A stretch of DNA of 64,000 nucleotides from Bagarius yarrelli. Lineage: Eukaryota; Chordata; Actinopteri; Siluriformes; Sisoridae. This document shows, piece by piece, positions 46,691 through 57,839 of the stretch. Position 1 is the first letter of the stretch, and every line of letters begins with the position of its first letter. The notes below the pieces were generated by a model. It was given only the letters and a program-made list of their open reading frames with translations. It was not told where the DNA came from and made no database searches. The DNA lies in the NCBI GenBank assembly GCA_005784505.1, contig VCAZ01000041.1, positions 1,719,501 through 1,783,500 of the forward strand, given 5' to 3'. A program made the translations under genes and the position numbers.

Positions 46691-47496
46691 TTCGGCTAAA
46701 ATTTTATTTGGACAAATTATTGATTTTAACATGCTTATACTTGGATATTAATATGTTTCTCAGTCCGACCTTTCTCCATAACCAACACAAATCTGATTCG
46801 GTTTCTGAGAAAAAACCTCAGTCACTTTTTGTTTCTAATATGTTTATTCAAAAAAAAAAAAAAAATCAGTTGCTTTACATTTATTTTATTACCAGATCCC
46901 AACATGGCTGATTGGTATGTACTTATTTTAATGAAGGATTCAGTCTGCATGATTAATGCAAGCATTCCAACGTTGGCTACAGTTTCTATCTGATGGTCTT
47001 AAAGCATTTATTTTCTTTTACTTTTCTTAAGCTAGTACATGATTCAGGGTTTCCACCAGAAAGGGGAGGTGTATTTGCTTCCAGTGCACATATTGACAGT
47101 AATTAAGAGAACATCATATGTACTTTTACACTTGACGATATTTGCACCCTCCTCAAAAGCAGCCTTTCGTGTCCAGCAGATGGCAGTGTAACTCTTAGTC
47201 TTTTTCACCCCTCGCATCATCTCACCAAAGGGCCATTGAACAAATGCAGTAGTTGTTGTAATTTGAAGGTATGAGTGTGAGACTTGCAGCATAAAGATCT
47301 CCATCAGTAGACAGGAACAAATCCCTGAACCCAAAACATTTAAGATGAGGTAATCGGAAGTTCTGTCCCTGTCACTTGTGTGTCCACAAACTTTCAGCCA
47401 TAGCGTGTGTAATCCTAGAAACACTGAGAGAAGTGCAATACAAAATCATTATCACACTTCCTGACCTCATATCACAAAATACTTTATTCTTCCTTA

Positions 47497-47682
47497 AGTG
47501 GATTAAACAGCAGTTGGACTGCTAAGTGGAAGATCGGGGTTCGATTCTCTGCATCACCAAGTTGCCACTGCTGGGCCCCTGAGCAAGGCCCTTAACCACC
47601 AATTGCTTAGTTAAAAGAAATAAATGTTAAGTCGCGCTGGATAAGGGCATCCCTTCCAATGCTATAAATGTACATGTATCTA
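47497..47682 (+). mobile_element. V-SINE-like element
   Basis: Near full-length: 'GGTTCGATTC' B box, central 'CACTGCTGGGCCCCTGAGCA' and 3' 'AAGTCGCGCTGGATAAGGGC'. Confidence 0.9.
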
Positions 47683-48607
47683 ATCGGACCAAAAAACGGG
47701 ATGTTATGACTTCCTGATTCTTGGATTTTAAAGGACAGAATGTTCTAGCGTAACTACCTGGTTTGTCTCATTAAAGCACTCGAGTTGCCGAATAGTCGGG
47801 AAACCTGGTGCTGTTTGAACATCTTTCTTTGTTCTCAGCTGGTGAAAGGAAAACTATGTATGTGCACAAGATTTATCTGTCGCACAAGCCGACCAATCAG
47901 GTTGAGAAACACTATGCCATTAGAGTCAGTATCTTCAGGTTGCCAGTGTAAACGCTAAGCAGGACAGGACCAAATATATCGATTTTTCCTTTCTGGTTCA
48001 CTACAAGTGTAAACGCGCCTAGAAACGGTCCAGATTTGTTTGTTTTTCAGTAAATATTTCTGTTGGTTATACTAGACTAAAGCAGAGTATTGCTAATGGA
48101 TTAAAAATGATCCTGTATCGCTAGAACCGTCTGTCATATCTGTTTGCTTCTCTGATTTAATCCTGATTAAGTTAATCTTGTTCTGCCTACAGGACGTCCC
48201 CACAGCAGAACCTTCTCAGTGAAAGTTAGCCCTGGTTTATTTCTTGGTCTATCCACATTACGGTGAACGAGAAGATGTGTCGATCTTCTGTTGGTGAACT
48301 ACTGTGTAGAATTAATGTGTAATAATAAAGGGCGGCCCTTCAAGTGCCTGAACTGGATGGAAACAAAGTTGTTCTGGTTTTATTTTTAAACTTGAATAAA
48401 ATTCAGAATTAGTTAATTTGAGAATGAGACTAAAAAAATCAAAGTATGTTTGTAGATTTAGTAAATTTACATGCATGACACACCAGTTTAAACCTATTTA
48501 ATTGGTTGCAGTTGATTCAGGTGTGTCTTCCATTGGTTGAAATGAAAACCTGAACCCAAACCAGCCCTTTTTAGATTTTTTGACATTTTTTGACATATAT
48601 TATTATA

Positions 48608-48648
48608 TATCAGGTCATACATCCATTCATCCATCCATACACACAGAA

Positions 48649-48680
<32 letters not shown>

Positions 48681-49008
48681 ACCCACCCATCCATATATCT
48701 AGTCATACATCCATCCATCCATATATCTATCCATACATCCATTCATCCATCCATACACACATATCCATCTATCCATCTGTCCATCCATCCATCCATTCAC
48801 CCACCCATCCATATATCTAGTCATCCATCCATTCATCCATCCATACACATATATCATCCATCCGTCCCTCCATCCACCCACCCATCCATATATCTAGTCA
48901 TCCATCCATTCATCCATCCATACACATATATCATCCATCCATCTGTCCATCCACCCACCCATCCATATATCTAGTCATACATCCATTTATCCATCCATAC
49001 ACACATAT

Positions 49009-49044
<36 letters not shown>

Positions 49045-49100
49045 ACCCACCCATCCATATATGTAGCCATACATCCATTCATCCATCCATCCATCCAGAA
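48608..49100 (+). repeat. (CCAT)n satellite with higher-order units
   Basis: Tetranucleotide CATC array interrupted by a recurring motif ACCCACCCATCCATATAT that starts at about 48681, 48798, 48876, 48953 and 49045, that is every 77-117 bp. Frames through it give only Ile-His-Pro-Ser peptides and are not genes. Confidence 0.95.
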
Positions 49101-49134
49101 ATAATATAATGACACAATATACAAAGACACTATT

Positions 49135-49345
49135 GATGATGTGCTAGTGAGGTGTCCATATACTTTTGATTATATAGCTTATATCCAGAGGAGTTAATGC
49201 ACCGAGTCATAACCAGATACACACAAAATAGAATCAGTAATGACTTGCAGGATACAGTAAAGCCTCCAGTAGATGGCAGTCTGGTCATGCTGGGTCTGCT
49301 GGTAAGATGTCCACAAATTTTTGGCCATGAAATGTGCATTGCATC
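49135..49345. mobile_element. Tc1-like terminal fragments
   Basis: 'GAGGTGTCCATATACTTTTG' near 49150 and 'AGATGTCCACAAATTTTTGG' near 49306 are ends of the same Tc1-like family seen at 18.5 kb. A 'CAGTAGATGGCAG' pattern lies between them. Confidence 0.5.
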
Positions 49346-50019
49346 AGTATATTTTTACCAGACGAAATCATATTGTAGATTTAAAACGTATTAAAGTATT
49401 AAAGATTTATTATAAAAAATAATCCACAGTTTTCATTTTTTTGTGTTTTAGGTAAAAATATTGGTGATTTACATACTGAGGTGTTAATTAAAATGGTGGA
49501 TTAACTGAAACAGCTGTGGAAGTGGCTTAAAACAGGTGAGGAAAAGCCAAATGCTGCTGCTAAGGTAAAGTTTTGGAGGACAGTTCCATGTCGCATGTCA
49601 ATCACCATGACAAGACTGAGAACACCATTAGGACACATAGCAAGGATCTCGAAGCGGACCTGAATATCAAGATGTGCTCTTTCGAAGAATCAGGCAATGT
49701 TGAGGACGTAGTGATCGTTGAGAAAACTATGCGACAGATGAAATACACTTTATGCTTACATCCTTCTGACAGTGGACAAGGTTTAATAAGCCAAAAACGC
49801 GCGATTAGCCAACTGGTGGAAACTATTTGTACCCAGGTTCATTTTACATCTCTGGTATTTGGTGATTTCATGATTGAGGATTGTGGGTTGGAAGGCCTTG
49901 TTCATGGGCTGATTAGTGGCAGCTTGGTGGTGCTGGGAATTGAGCCTACAATCTTTTAATCAGCAATCCAATATCTTCAACTACTCTACCACTTCTCCCA
50001 TACACCCATCTACTGTCCA

Positions 50020-50600
50020 GAAAAAGCTGGAAAAATCTTCCTGGAAGAATGCCACCAAAACCCGTACCTCCCACAAGGAAAACAAGCAGCTTAAGTATTC
50101 CCTAGAACATAGGGACTGAGGTGCAGGGACATTTGCAGCAGGTGCTCTGGACTGATGAGTCAAAATGTGGAGACAGGTTGTTGGCCGAAGGGCTGTGGAG
50201 GTAATGAGTAAAGTGTGTGTGCAGACAGCAGTGAAGCATGGTGGAGATTTCCTGCAAATTTGGGGCAGTATTTCAGCAAATGGTGCTGTAGATTAACAGG
50301 GTCCTTACTGCTGAGAAATACAGGCTGATGCTTATCCACCAATCCATGTAATGCCATCAGGAAGTCCGATTGTTTTAAATTTATTTGACCCCATGCATAC
50401 GGTCAAAGTTATTAGAAACTATCTTCAGCGTAAGGAAGAACATGATGTCCTGGAAATGATGTTTTGACCCCCACAGAGTTCCTGATTTTAGATACTCATC
50501 AAGCCTGCCTGGGATTCCATAAAGAGAGACAGAAGGATTTGTGTATATATGGAAACTTCAAAAGAAGCATGTGATTTGCATACAGGACATGCCGGGAGCG
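50020..50600 (+). mobile_element. degenerate Tc1-like transposase
   Basis: Broken frames carry Tc1 transposase motifs in the correct order: TDESK (from 50152), TAVKHGG...WGSISANGAVD (about 50225-50290), MPSG and DPMHT (about 50350-50400), and YLQRKEEHDVLEMMF followed by PPQSS (about 50418-50485). The aligned catalytic region is interrupted by stop codons and frame changes, so no active enzyme is encoded. Confidence 0.75.
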
Positions 50601-50907
50601 TCTCCTTACACAGACGGGCAGGACCACCATAGGAAAAATATTGTTCACCAGGTACATGCCAGCCAGGGGCTTCACATTACTTTCAGTGCCACCTTTAAAG
50701 GTTCATTCCAGGTTTGTAGCTTTTTGGTTGCTTCTTATATTAAAAAAAAATATTTATTCCTTAAATTATAAAATAATCTTTTTTTCAGTCTGCAATTGAG
50801 CGCCTGCTACATTTTTTAAAAGAACCCAGGAAAACACTCTAAATTGTCAGCTGTATCTCCTGGAAGGAGGTGGAACCAGGATCAACAAGGAGCTTCTTTG
50901 GTCAGCG

Positions 50908-50909
<2 letters not shown>

Positions 50910-50938
<29 letters not shown>

Positions 50939-50960
50939 ACCCCCCCCTCCCCCCCCCCCT
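50910..50960 (+). repeat. poly(C) tract
   Basis: A run of 29 C (50910-50938) continues with short A or T interruptions to 50960. The minus strand is a long G-run able to form quadruplexes; assembly length is unreliable here. Confidence 0.95.
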
Positions 50961-51177
50961 CTGCTTACCTATGAACAGGATGTGGTTCAGTGTTTAAGTG
51001 GTTCAGTGTTTAAACACAAACAGCCTAAAGGGTGTTTGAGGAAGAACCACTCCCACTCCCACCGCCACCCCCACCCCTCACTCATGAAATACATTTGTAG
51101 GACTTTTATTTTGGAATAAAAGCATTAACAAGTCTAACAGAATTAGATTAGAAATCTGATTCTGTTTTCTTTTTAGG

Positions 51178-51283
51178 GGAGCTGATCGGAATGGACAGTT
51201 TGTTCGGACAGCCGCTTCAGAGGGTGCACCCAGATGCTGAGCAAACAGAACAGCTCCTGGAGAAAGTTAACAAGGACGACTGA
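51178..51283 (+). CDS. unassigned exon-like frame
   Basis: A pyrimidine-rich acceptor (TTTTCTTTTTAG) precedes a 34-codon open frame that reads ELIGMDSLFGQPLQRVHPDA and ends with EQLLEKVNKDD and TGA at 51281-51283. The codon third positions are G/C-rich compared with the surroundings, unlike nearby AT-rich spacer. I do not recognise the family. It may be the last exon of a plus-strand gene whose other exons were not found, or a piece of a retroposed gene. Confidence 0.35.
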
Positions 51284-51329
51284 AATGATGAAGGATCTAA
51301 AAAGGATCTAAGCGATGATCCAACCTTCG

Positions 51330-51580
51330 AAATATTGGAAGGCATAATGACTGCCGCCAGAACTCAAATCGCTGCTTCTTCTGCCCTGACAGCTGCCTTG
51401 TCATCCTCCTCTATGCCATCCTCTGCCCCAACAGCTGCTACACTGCCTCCATCCTTAGCTGCACCCTTTTTTCCCCCGACAGCCGCCACACAATCCTCCA
51501 CACATACAATAGGAAAATTGAGGCAAACACGTTTAAAGTATGTGAGGACATTACAGGTCCTTAACAACTGGGCATAACCA
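51330..51580 (+). other. low-complexity Ala/Ser/Pro-coding stretch
   Basis: A frame from 51335 encodes 80 residues rich in Ala, Ser, Thr and Pro, formed by loosely repeated GCTGC and CCTCC triplets. No domain is visible, and it is probably not a gene. It follows the unassigned exon-like frame directly. Confidence 0.3.
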
Positions 51581-51661
51581 GTACAAGGACAAAATCCAAT
51601 GTCCAAACCAAACAATTTGATTGGTCCATAGTTTAAAGAGCATTTTTAAATAAGATTTTAT

Positions 51662-51846
51662 TTACATTTACAGTATTTGGCAGATGCTCTTACCCAGAGC
51701 GACTTACATTTCTCTCCTATTTAAACAACTAAGCAATTGGGGGTTAGGGGCCTTGCTCAGGGGCCCACAGTATTGGCCTGGTGGTACTGGGATTTGAACC
51801 CCTGTCTTTCTGGTATCATTCCACCACCTTAACCACTAAGCCACCA
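51662..51846 (-). mobile_element. V-SINE-like element, cluster copy 1
   Basis: Reverse-oriented, near full-length: 3' tail first ('TTGGCAGATGCTCTTACCCA'), central 'GGCCTTGCTCAGGGGCCCAC', then the tRNA-like head. Confidence 0.9.
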
Positions 51847-51889
51847 ATACCTACCACTTGTTTAGTTTAATATACTTTACAATAATGTA

Positions 51890-52068
51890 CATTTACGAAA
51901 TTTGGCAAATGCTCTTATTCAGAGCAACTTACATTTATTTATTTCTTTTTTCTACAACTAAGCAATTGGGGGTTAAGGACCTTGTTCGGGGGCCCAGCAG
52001 TGCAAATTGGTTGTGCTGGGAATGGAACCCAATCCAACACCTTAATCACTGTGCTACCACTTCCTTGT
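51890..52068 (-). mobile_element. V-SINE-like element, cluster copy 2
   Basis: Reverse-oriented second copy only about 45 bp after the first, with 'TTGGCAAATGCTCTTATTCA' and the central block. Diverged from its neighbour, so a separate insertion. Confidence 0.9.
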
Positions 52069-52137
52069 CTGTTATTGATATATTGCGTTATTCTCATCTT
52101 CTGTCTGTTTTTTTGTTTAATTTTGCAAATACGGTTA

Positions 52138-52270
52138 TTGCTTCACCAAGCTACCACTGCTGGGCCCCTGAGCAAGACCCTTTACCCCCAATTGTTCAAT
52201 TGTATAAATGAGATAAATGTTAGTCGCTCTGAAAAAGAGCATCTACCAAATTCTGTAAATGTAAATGTTA
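52138..52270 (+). mobile_element. V-SINE-like element, cluster copy 3 (5'-truncated)
   Basis: Forward-oriented, starts in the central block (CACTGCTGGGCCCCTGAGCA) and includes the tail. It can pair with the two reverse copies just before it. Confidence 0.9.
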
Positions 52271-53078
52271 ATGTTTATTTAGACTCATAGTCAGTGGTTA
52301 AAATCAGACTTCGGCTTGTACCAGATGCACATGAACAGAAATCATTACACAACTAACAGAGTATTAATATGTATAATGTGTATAAAACTTCTTTAGGGTT
52401 TCCTAAAAAAACAATTTAAATGATGTACAATAACATAAAATTGGAAAAAATTCATTACTTTCAAACAAAAAAAAATCCTTTGTTGCAGCTGGAATTGCGA
52501 TTAAGGTGAATTGCTGGGGGACTTAAATTTAACACGAATTTCGCATAACAAAAAAAACTATTTTTCTGTAAAAACTAAAATAAAAATAAAAGCCAGACTT
52601 ATTTAGACTATATTTATTAAGAACTCGTGTTGCTTTTACTTTTCTTCAAATGCCAGAAATGTCAATGTAAAAGAACAACTAAAGACTTTATCAAAAGGTC
52701 TACCTAATTACCCTTTTTTAATGCTGTTGGTCTGCTGCGTGATGTTAAAATAGGAACCATTGCTGTGTATTTAACTATAAAAGCTAAGATGGACTTAATA
52801 TTGCAGTAAACACCTTTCGATATTTTGGGATGCAGACCTGCCAATCCTGACACGAGTCTAAATACTTTCAGCAGCTTACAGAGACTTAAGTGTAAATCTC
52901 GATATTCTTTCTTCTTCCTTGTTTCACAAAGCTTTTCTTTCTGACGAATATCCGTCAATGCGTGGACCTCTGGAGAAACTCGAGGTATCATTTTACATAC
53001 ACGAAGAGCATAAATGACTAGTTGGGTAGTGGAAAAAATGGAAAAAAATAGCTTAGTCAATTTGTTACTTTAAAGTGA

Positions 53079-53310
<232 letters not shown>

Positions 53311-53498
53311 ACTGACAGGTGAAGTGAATAACACCCAGACAGAGGAAGTAAATCCATCAATCCATCCATCCAGCCCCCCCTCCCCCCCCCCGCCCCCCCC
53401 GACAGGTAATGTAAATAACATCATCCATCCTTCATAATATTAAAAATCACAGACAGGGGATGTAAATGACATCTATCTGTCTGTCTGCCATACTATTA

Positions 53499-53672
53499 AG
53501 GAGAAGTGGTAGTGCAATGGTTAAGGTGTTGGACTACTAATTGAAAGATCAGGGTTCGATTCCCAGCACCAGTATGTTACCACTGCTGGGCCCCTGAGCA
53601 AGGCCCTTAACCCCCAAGTAACTGTTATTGTATAAAAGAGATTAATATAAGTCACTTTGGATAAGAAAATCT
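53499..53672 (+). mobile_element. V-SINE-like element
   Basis: Full-length: 'GTGGTAGTGCAATGGTTAAG' head, 'GGGTTCGATTCC' B box, central block and a degraded tail. The LINE fragment begins at its end. Confidence 0.92.
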
Positions 53673-54075
53673 GTGTGGCTGGATGACTTCTTCTCCTTTC
53701 GGTTGTTTCATTTCAGGGGTCAAATCATCTGTTTCCACCGAACCCTATTCTCTGCATCCTCTTCACTCACACACACTAACTTCATGTCCTTTTTTATCGC
53801 ATCCATATACCTCCTCTTTGGTCTTCTGCCTGGTAGCTTCATTTCTAACATTCTCCTATTCACTATCCCTCCTCTGTACATGTCCAAACCACCTCAATCT
53901 GGACTCCCTGACCTTCTCTCCAAAACATCTAACATGAGCCGCCCCCTTAATGAACTCGTTCCTAGACCTTGTCACTCCCAAAGAAAACCTCAACATCTTC
54001 GGGTCTGCTACTTCCAGCTCTGCCACCTGTCTCTTCCTCAGCGCAACTGTCTCTAAACCTGCCTGAATAGCTAGA
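53672..54075 (-). mobile_element. LINE ORF2 C-terminal remnant
   Basis: On the minus strand the frame includes LRFSLGVT..RNEFIKGAAH and EKVRESRLRWFGHVQRR, the conserved end of a non-LTR retrotransposon ORF2 common in fish. Internal stops and a short deletion make it inactive. The frame seen on the plus strand is an artefact. Confidence 0.75.
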
Positions 54076-54079
54076 TGAC

Positions 54080-56640
54080 TAAGTCACAAAAAAAAAAATC
54101 GAAAATAAAAGATTAAATTAAATCCAAAAAAATCTTGAGGCGTGTTCCTACTTTGCAGTGATTAGTACCCACCAAAAGTGGTCCAAGAAAAGACAATCGG
54201 TAAACCAGCAACAGGTTCCTAATAACCAAAGGACTGTTCATTTGCAGTGGAGTAGTTTGTGCTATGAGATATGACCAAGAGTTCAAGTATACACCAACAC
54301 AAACTCAGAGGGTTCAGGACTCGATGGATCCGAGATGTTTTGATGGCATTTGGTTGGACCAAATCCATGTTTCTTAAGTTTGCTGCCCAATCACTGCTGG
54401 TTACCTAGATCAGGTTAGTCAATCAAGGGCTGGAAGATACCATCTCATTTAAGGGGAAGACCAAGCAAATTAGTATCTTTCAGCATTCGACAAGCTCAGT
54501 GCACCTGATCCAGGTAATCAGCTTGTCATATATAGTTAGGTTGCCCAGGATCCTGGATGGGATCTAGCCAATATTAGGCAGGTGTCAAAGATCTTTTAGC
54601 AGGTTTTGTCACATGGTGTACATACTGTCTTCTTTTCACAGTTAAATAGATGTCTCCTTACAGAACTTTATCATATTAACAATAACCTGTTTTATATGAG
54701 GGTTCACTATATCAATCCTTGCAGTATTATTATTATTATTATTATTATTTGCCCTGCAGCCACAACTGTTGTCACAGAGCTATTCTGACTATTCAGTTTC
54801 GGGAGACATGTTTATAAATGATCGTATTCAGAATGGCTACCCAGGAAGCGGTGATTTGTCAAATATATGCATCTTGGGGATTTTCCAATTTTCTGTCCTC
54901 ATAAAGCAGCATTGACAATCAGCATACAGATGAAAATTTGGTTTGCTTTCAGTCCAATCTGCATACTTGGCATTTGTGGGCAGCTGAAATGAACACGCTT
55001 TTGTAAATCTGTAAATAAAAACCTTGTGCATATTTTCGATGCGCAAAATACAACATGTCTGTCAACATCCTACATATAAAAATGATCCCAGCTGCGGGTT
55101 TATGTGAGGATTTGGATGGCTGAGGACCAGACGAGGTTTTGTCTGGTGGATGCAGCTTATGGTTTCCTGCATTTAGACTTGCAGAGTCATGTGAACCTAA
55201 CAGAGCTTAAAAGTAGCATTGTACCCAAAAAATACTGCTTTGTACACTGAATACACATTCACATGAAGGCTTTGGGCGGTGTTGTTATGACAGAAATAAA
55301 CACTGTAATACTTAAAAAAAAATAAAGTAAAACAAATAGTTAAAAATACAACCATTACAAAGCCGGAGTCGCCTTAATTTTTTCCGCCATTAATTTTGAG
55401 ACTTTGGTCGTATGTGTCAGCGACATCTACAGGTGCGGAGGAGGAAGTTGTTTGACACACACTGACGGTTTTAATTAAATATTAAGATTAAACATAAATT
55501 ATACTTACTTAATAAAGGTTTGGCAAGTCTAAATTCTTTTGGATGTTTTTAAGTGGGGTGTGGGGGGGTTTGAATAGGGGGCAAATCTACAATCTCTCCT
55601 AGGGCATCACCAGAGTCTTGGCCGGCCTTGGGTTCAAATACAATATCGACACACTATTGTGAAAAACTATTGCGATAGTTAGCTGTATGGATATTTTTAC
55701 ACAGCCCTTGGTGAAAGGCTTAAAAAAAACTAATTAATAATGTAATATTATAATCATAAACATGAATGTATTATAATTTAACCATAAGCAGTGATCTGTG
55801 GGTCCAATCACCATGCATAAAAATTATCCTTCAATTATTACTTCCTGTATCTGTACCCAATGTCCTCTTTTTCATTATAGGGTCAATAATTCACTCCTGT
55901 TCGTCTTACATCCATTAAAGCCAACAGTTATACAGATATGTTCCAGTTTTCCTCATCAGGAATGAGGTATTTTGAAAAAGTCTGCATACTTAGTCAAAGC
56001 CCACTGGTTAGCCTAATGATCACAAGTAATGAAAAATGCTGCCTCTGTCACTGTCAGTGTGAGAAATGACATGCCTATGGCAAGGGAAGATTTGCATCAG
56101 TAGACAAATCCTCCAAAGGTAGAATTTATATTAGCATTTGATGACTTCTTTTATAACTAACCCGTATCCGATATCTGCATTTACACCATGCACGGCAAAA
56201 CAACCCAATGTAGACGTACCGACAGGAAACGGAAGTAAAAAACAGCGAGATAATCAATGTACGCAACGGATGAAGACGAAATTATTCGTATTAATTTGAT
56301 GTCATGTGCGACCCTCGCATACTGTGTTTTTTAATGATGTACGACTCACATTGACAGGTGAAAATCCGATCAGCTTATAGATGGAAACTGCAACTGATCC
56401 AAAATATTGGAATCCATGTGTTTTTTTTTTGCTTAAATAATTGTAAAAATCAGAATTAGGTCACTTGATCACTCTACATACGTCTTTAGGATTTATTCTC
56501 ATCCCATGTACTCCTGGGTCATACTGTCTTCTTGTTCATGAACTGATTACAGCCAGTTTTGTTTATTAAAACATGTTAATTTTTTTTTTAAATGGCTGTT
56601 ATGAAAAGTCTTTTTCACCTGGTAACTTGGGATTTTTTCA
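54080..56640. other. AT-rich spacer, no gene seen
   Basis: Contains a short (ATT)n run at 54727-54750 and a repeat fragment near 55635-55710. No splice-compatible coding frame or recognised family was seen. Confidence 0.6.
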
Positions 56641-56815
56641 GTTTTGCAGCATTCGACAGACGCCCCTTATTTAGAGCGACTGACATATAGCTCTTTTATA
56701 CAATTGAGCAATTAAAGGTTAGGGGCCTTGCAAAAGGGCCCACCAGTGGCAATTTGTTGGTGCTGGAAGTCGAACCCCGATCTTCCAAATATTAATTCCA
56801 ACAACTTAATCACAC
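56641..56815 (-). mobile_element. V-SINE-like element
   Basis: Reverse-oriented; central block degraded to 'GGGGCCTTGCAAAAGGGCCC', with the tail and the B box 'GTCGAACCCC'. Confidence 0.85.
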
Positions 56816-56999
56816 CTTTCATTTTTAATTTATTTCTAATATTCAATCCAGAGCTGATGGGGGTAAAAAAAACCCTGTATAACCACACAAATGAGAAACC
56901 TTTAAAGAAAACATTCACAGCATTTAGCAGAAAATAAACCCGGTGAGTATAAATATAAATAATTTTTGTTTTATTTAAAGTAGAATTGAACAGAATAGA

Positions 57000-57725
57000 A
57001 TAAAATGGATTAGACTAAAACAGAACAGAATAGAATGAAAAAATAGAATAGAATAGAATAGAATAGAATGGATAAGAATAGAATAAATAGAATAGATAAA
57101 TAAATAGAATGGAGAATAGAATAGAATAGATGGAAATAGAATAGAATAGAATAGAATAGAATAGAATAGAATAGAATAGAATAGAATAGGAATGAATAGA
57201 ATAGGAATAGGAATGGAATAGAATACAATAGAATAGAATAGAAAGGAATGGAATGGAATGGAATGGAATGGAATAGAATAGAATAGAATAGAATAGAATA
57301 GAATAGAATAGAATAGAATAGAATAGAATGGAATAGAATGGAATAGAATGGAATAGAATAGAATAGAATGGAATAGAATAGAATAAATTTGACTAAAATA
57401 GAATAGAATAAAAAATAGAATAGATTGGAATAGAATAGAATAGAATAGAATAGAATAGAATAGAATAGAATAGAATGGAATAGAAAAAAATAGAATGGAT
57501 GGAAATAGAATAGAATAGAATAAATAAAAATGGAATGGAATAGAATAGAAAAGAAAAGAATAAAATGAACTGGATTAAAATAGAATAGAATAAAAAATAG
57601 AATAGAATGGATTGGGCTAGAATAGAATAGAATAGAATAGAATAGAATAGAATAGAATAGAATAGAATAGAATAGAATAGAATAGAATAGAATAGAATTG
57701 ATTAGAATAGAATAGAATAGAATAA
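57000..57725 (+). repeat. (GAATA)n satellite
   Basis: Over 700 bp of the pentamer GAATA with GAATG, GAATAAA and GGAATG variants. It contains patches of nearly pure repeat at 57270-57330 and 57610-57700. The strand is almost free of C. Confidence 0.98.
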
Positions 57726-57830
57726 AACTTTGTTATTGTTTGGAACAACGACATGCAGTTTAGCAGCTCTTTAGTTAAGCAGGTAACAAACAGTAGGAAG
57801 CATGAAACATGTTACTATACACGATATTGA
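57726..57830 (-). mobile_element. LINE 3' end bearing the pentamer tail
   Basis: On the minus strand the sequence CATGTCGTTGTTCCAAACAA then TAACAAAGTTTTATTCTATT matches the usual ending of fish LINE 3' UTRs, where the ATTCT repeat is the tail. This places the origin of the GAATA satellite at 57000-57725. Confidence 0.55.
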
Positions 57831-57839
57831 CTGTCTGTG

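Larger units (their letters stand above)
45822..48350 (+). other. golph3: golph3 3' UTR and downstream spacer
   Basis: The first convincing AATAAA after the stop (apart from one overlapping the stop and one in a SINE) is at 48324-48329, followed by GT-rich sequence, so a long 3' UTR of about 2.5 kb is possible. The interval holds a (GAT)n run (46042-46072), a repeat with TATCGTGATATGTATCGTAT near 46640, and a V-SINE at 47497-47682. A CTACAG followed by GC-richer DNA at 48193-48345 could instead be a separate 3' exon. Confidence 0.4.

Noticed and set aside
49573..49959. 128-codon frame next to the Tc1 remnant
   Set aside because: No family recognised; the last part is a degraded SINE-like segment, so it is probably repeat-derived.
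53673..54056. 127-codon plus-strand gene
   Set aside because: It is the antisense of a LINE ORF2 end; the conserved protein is on the other strand.
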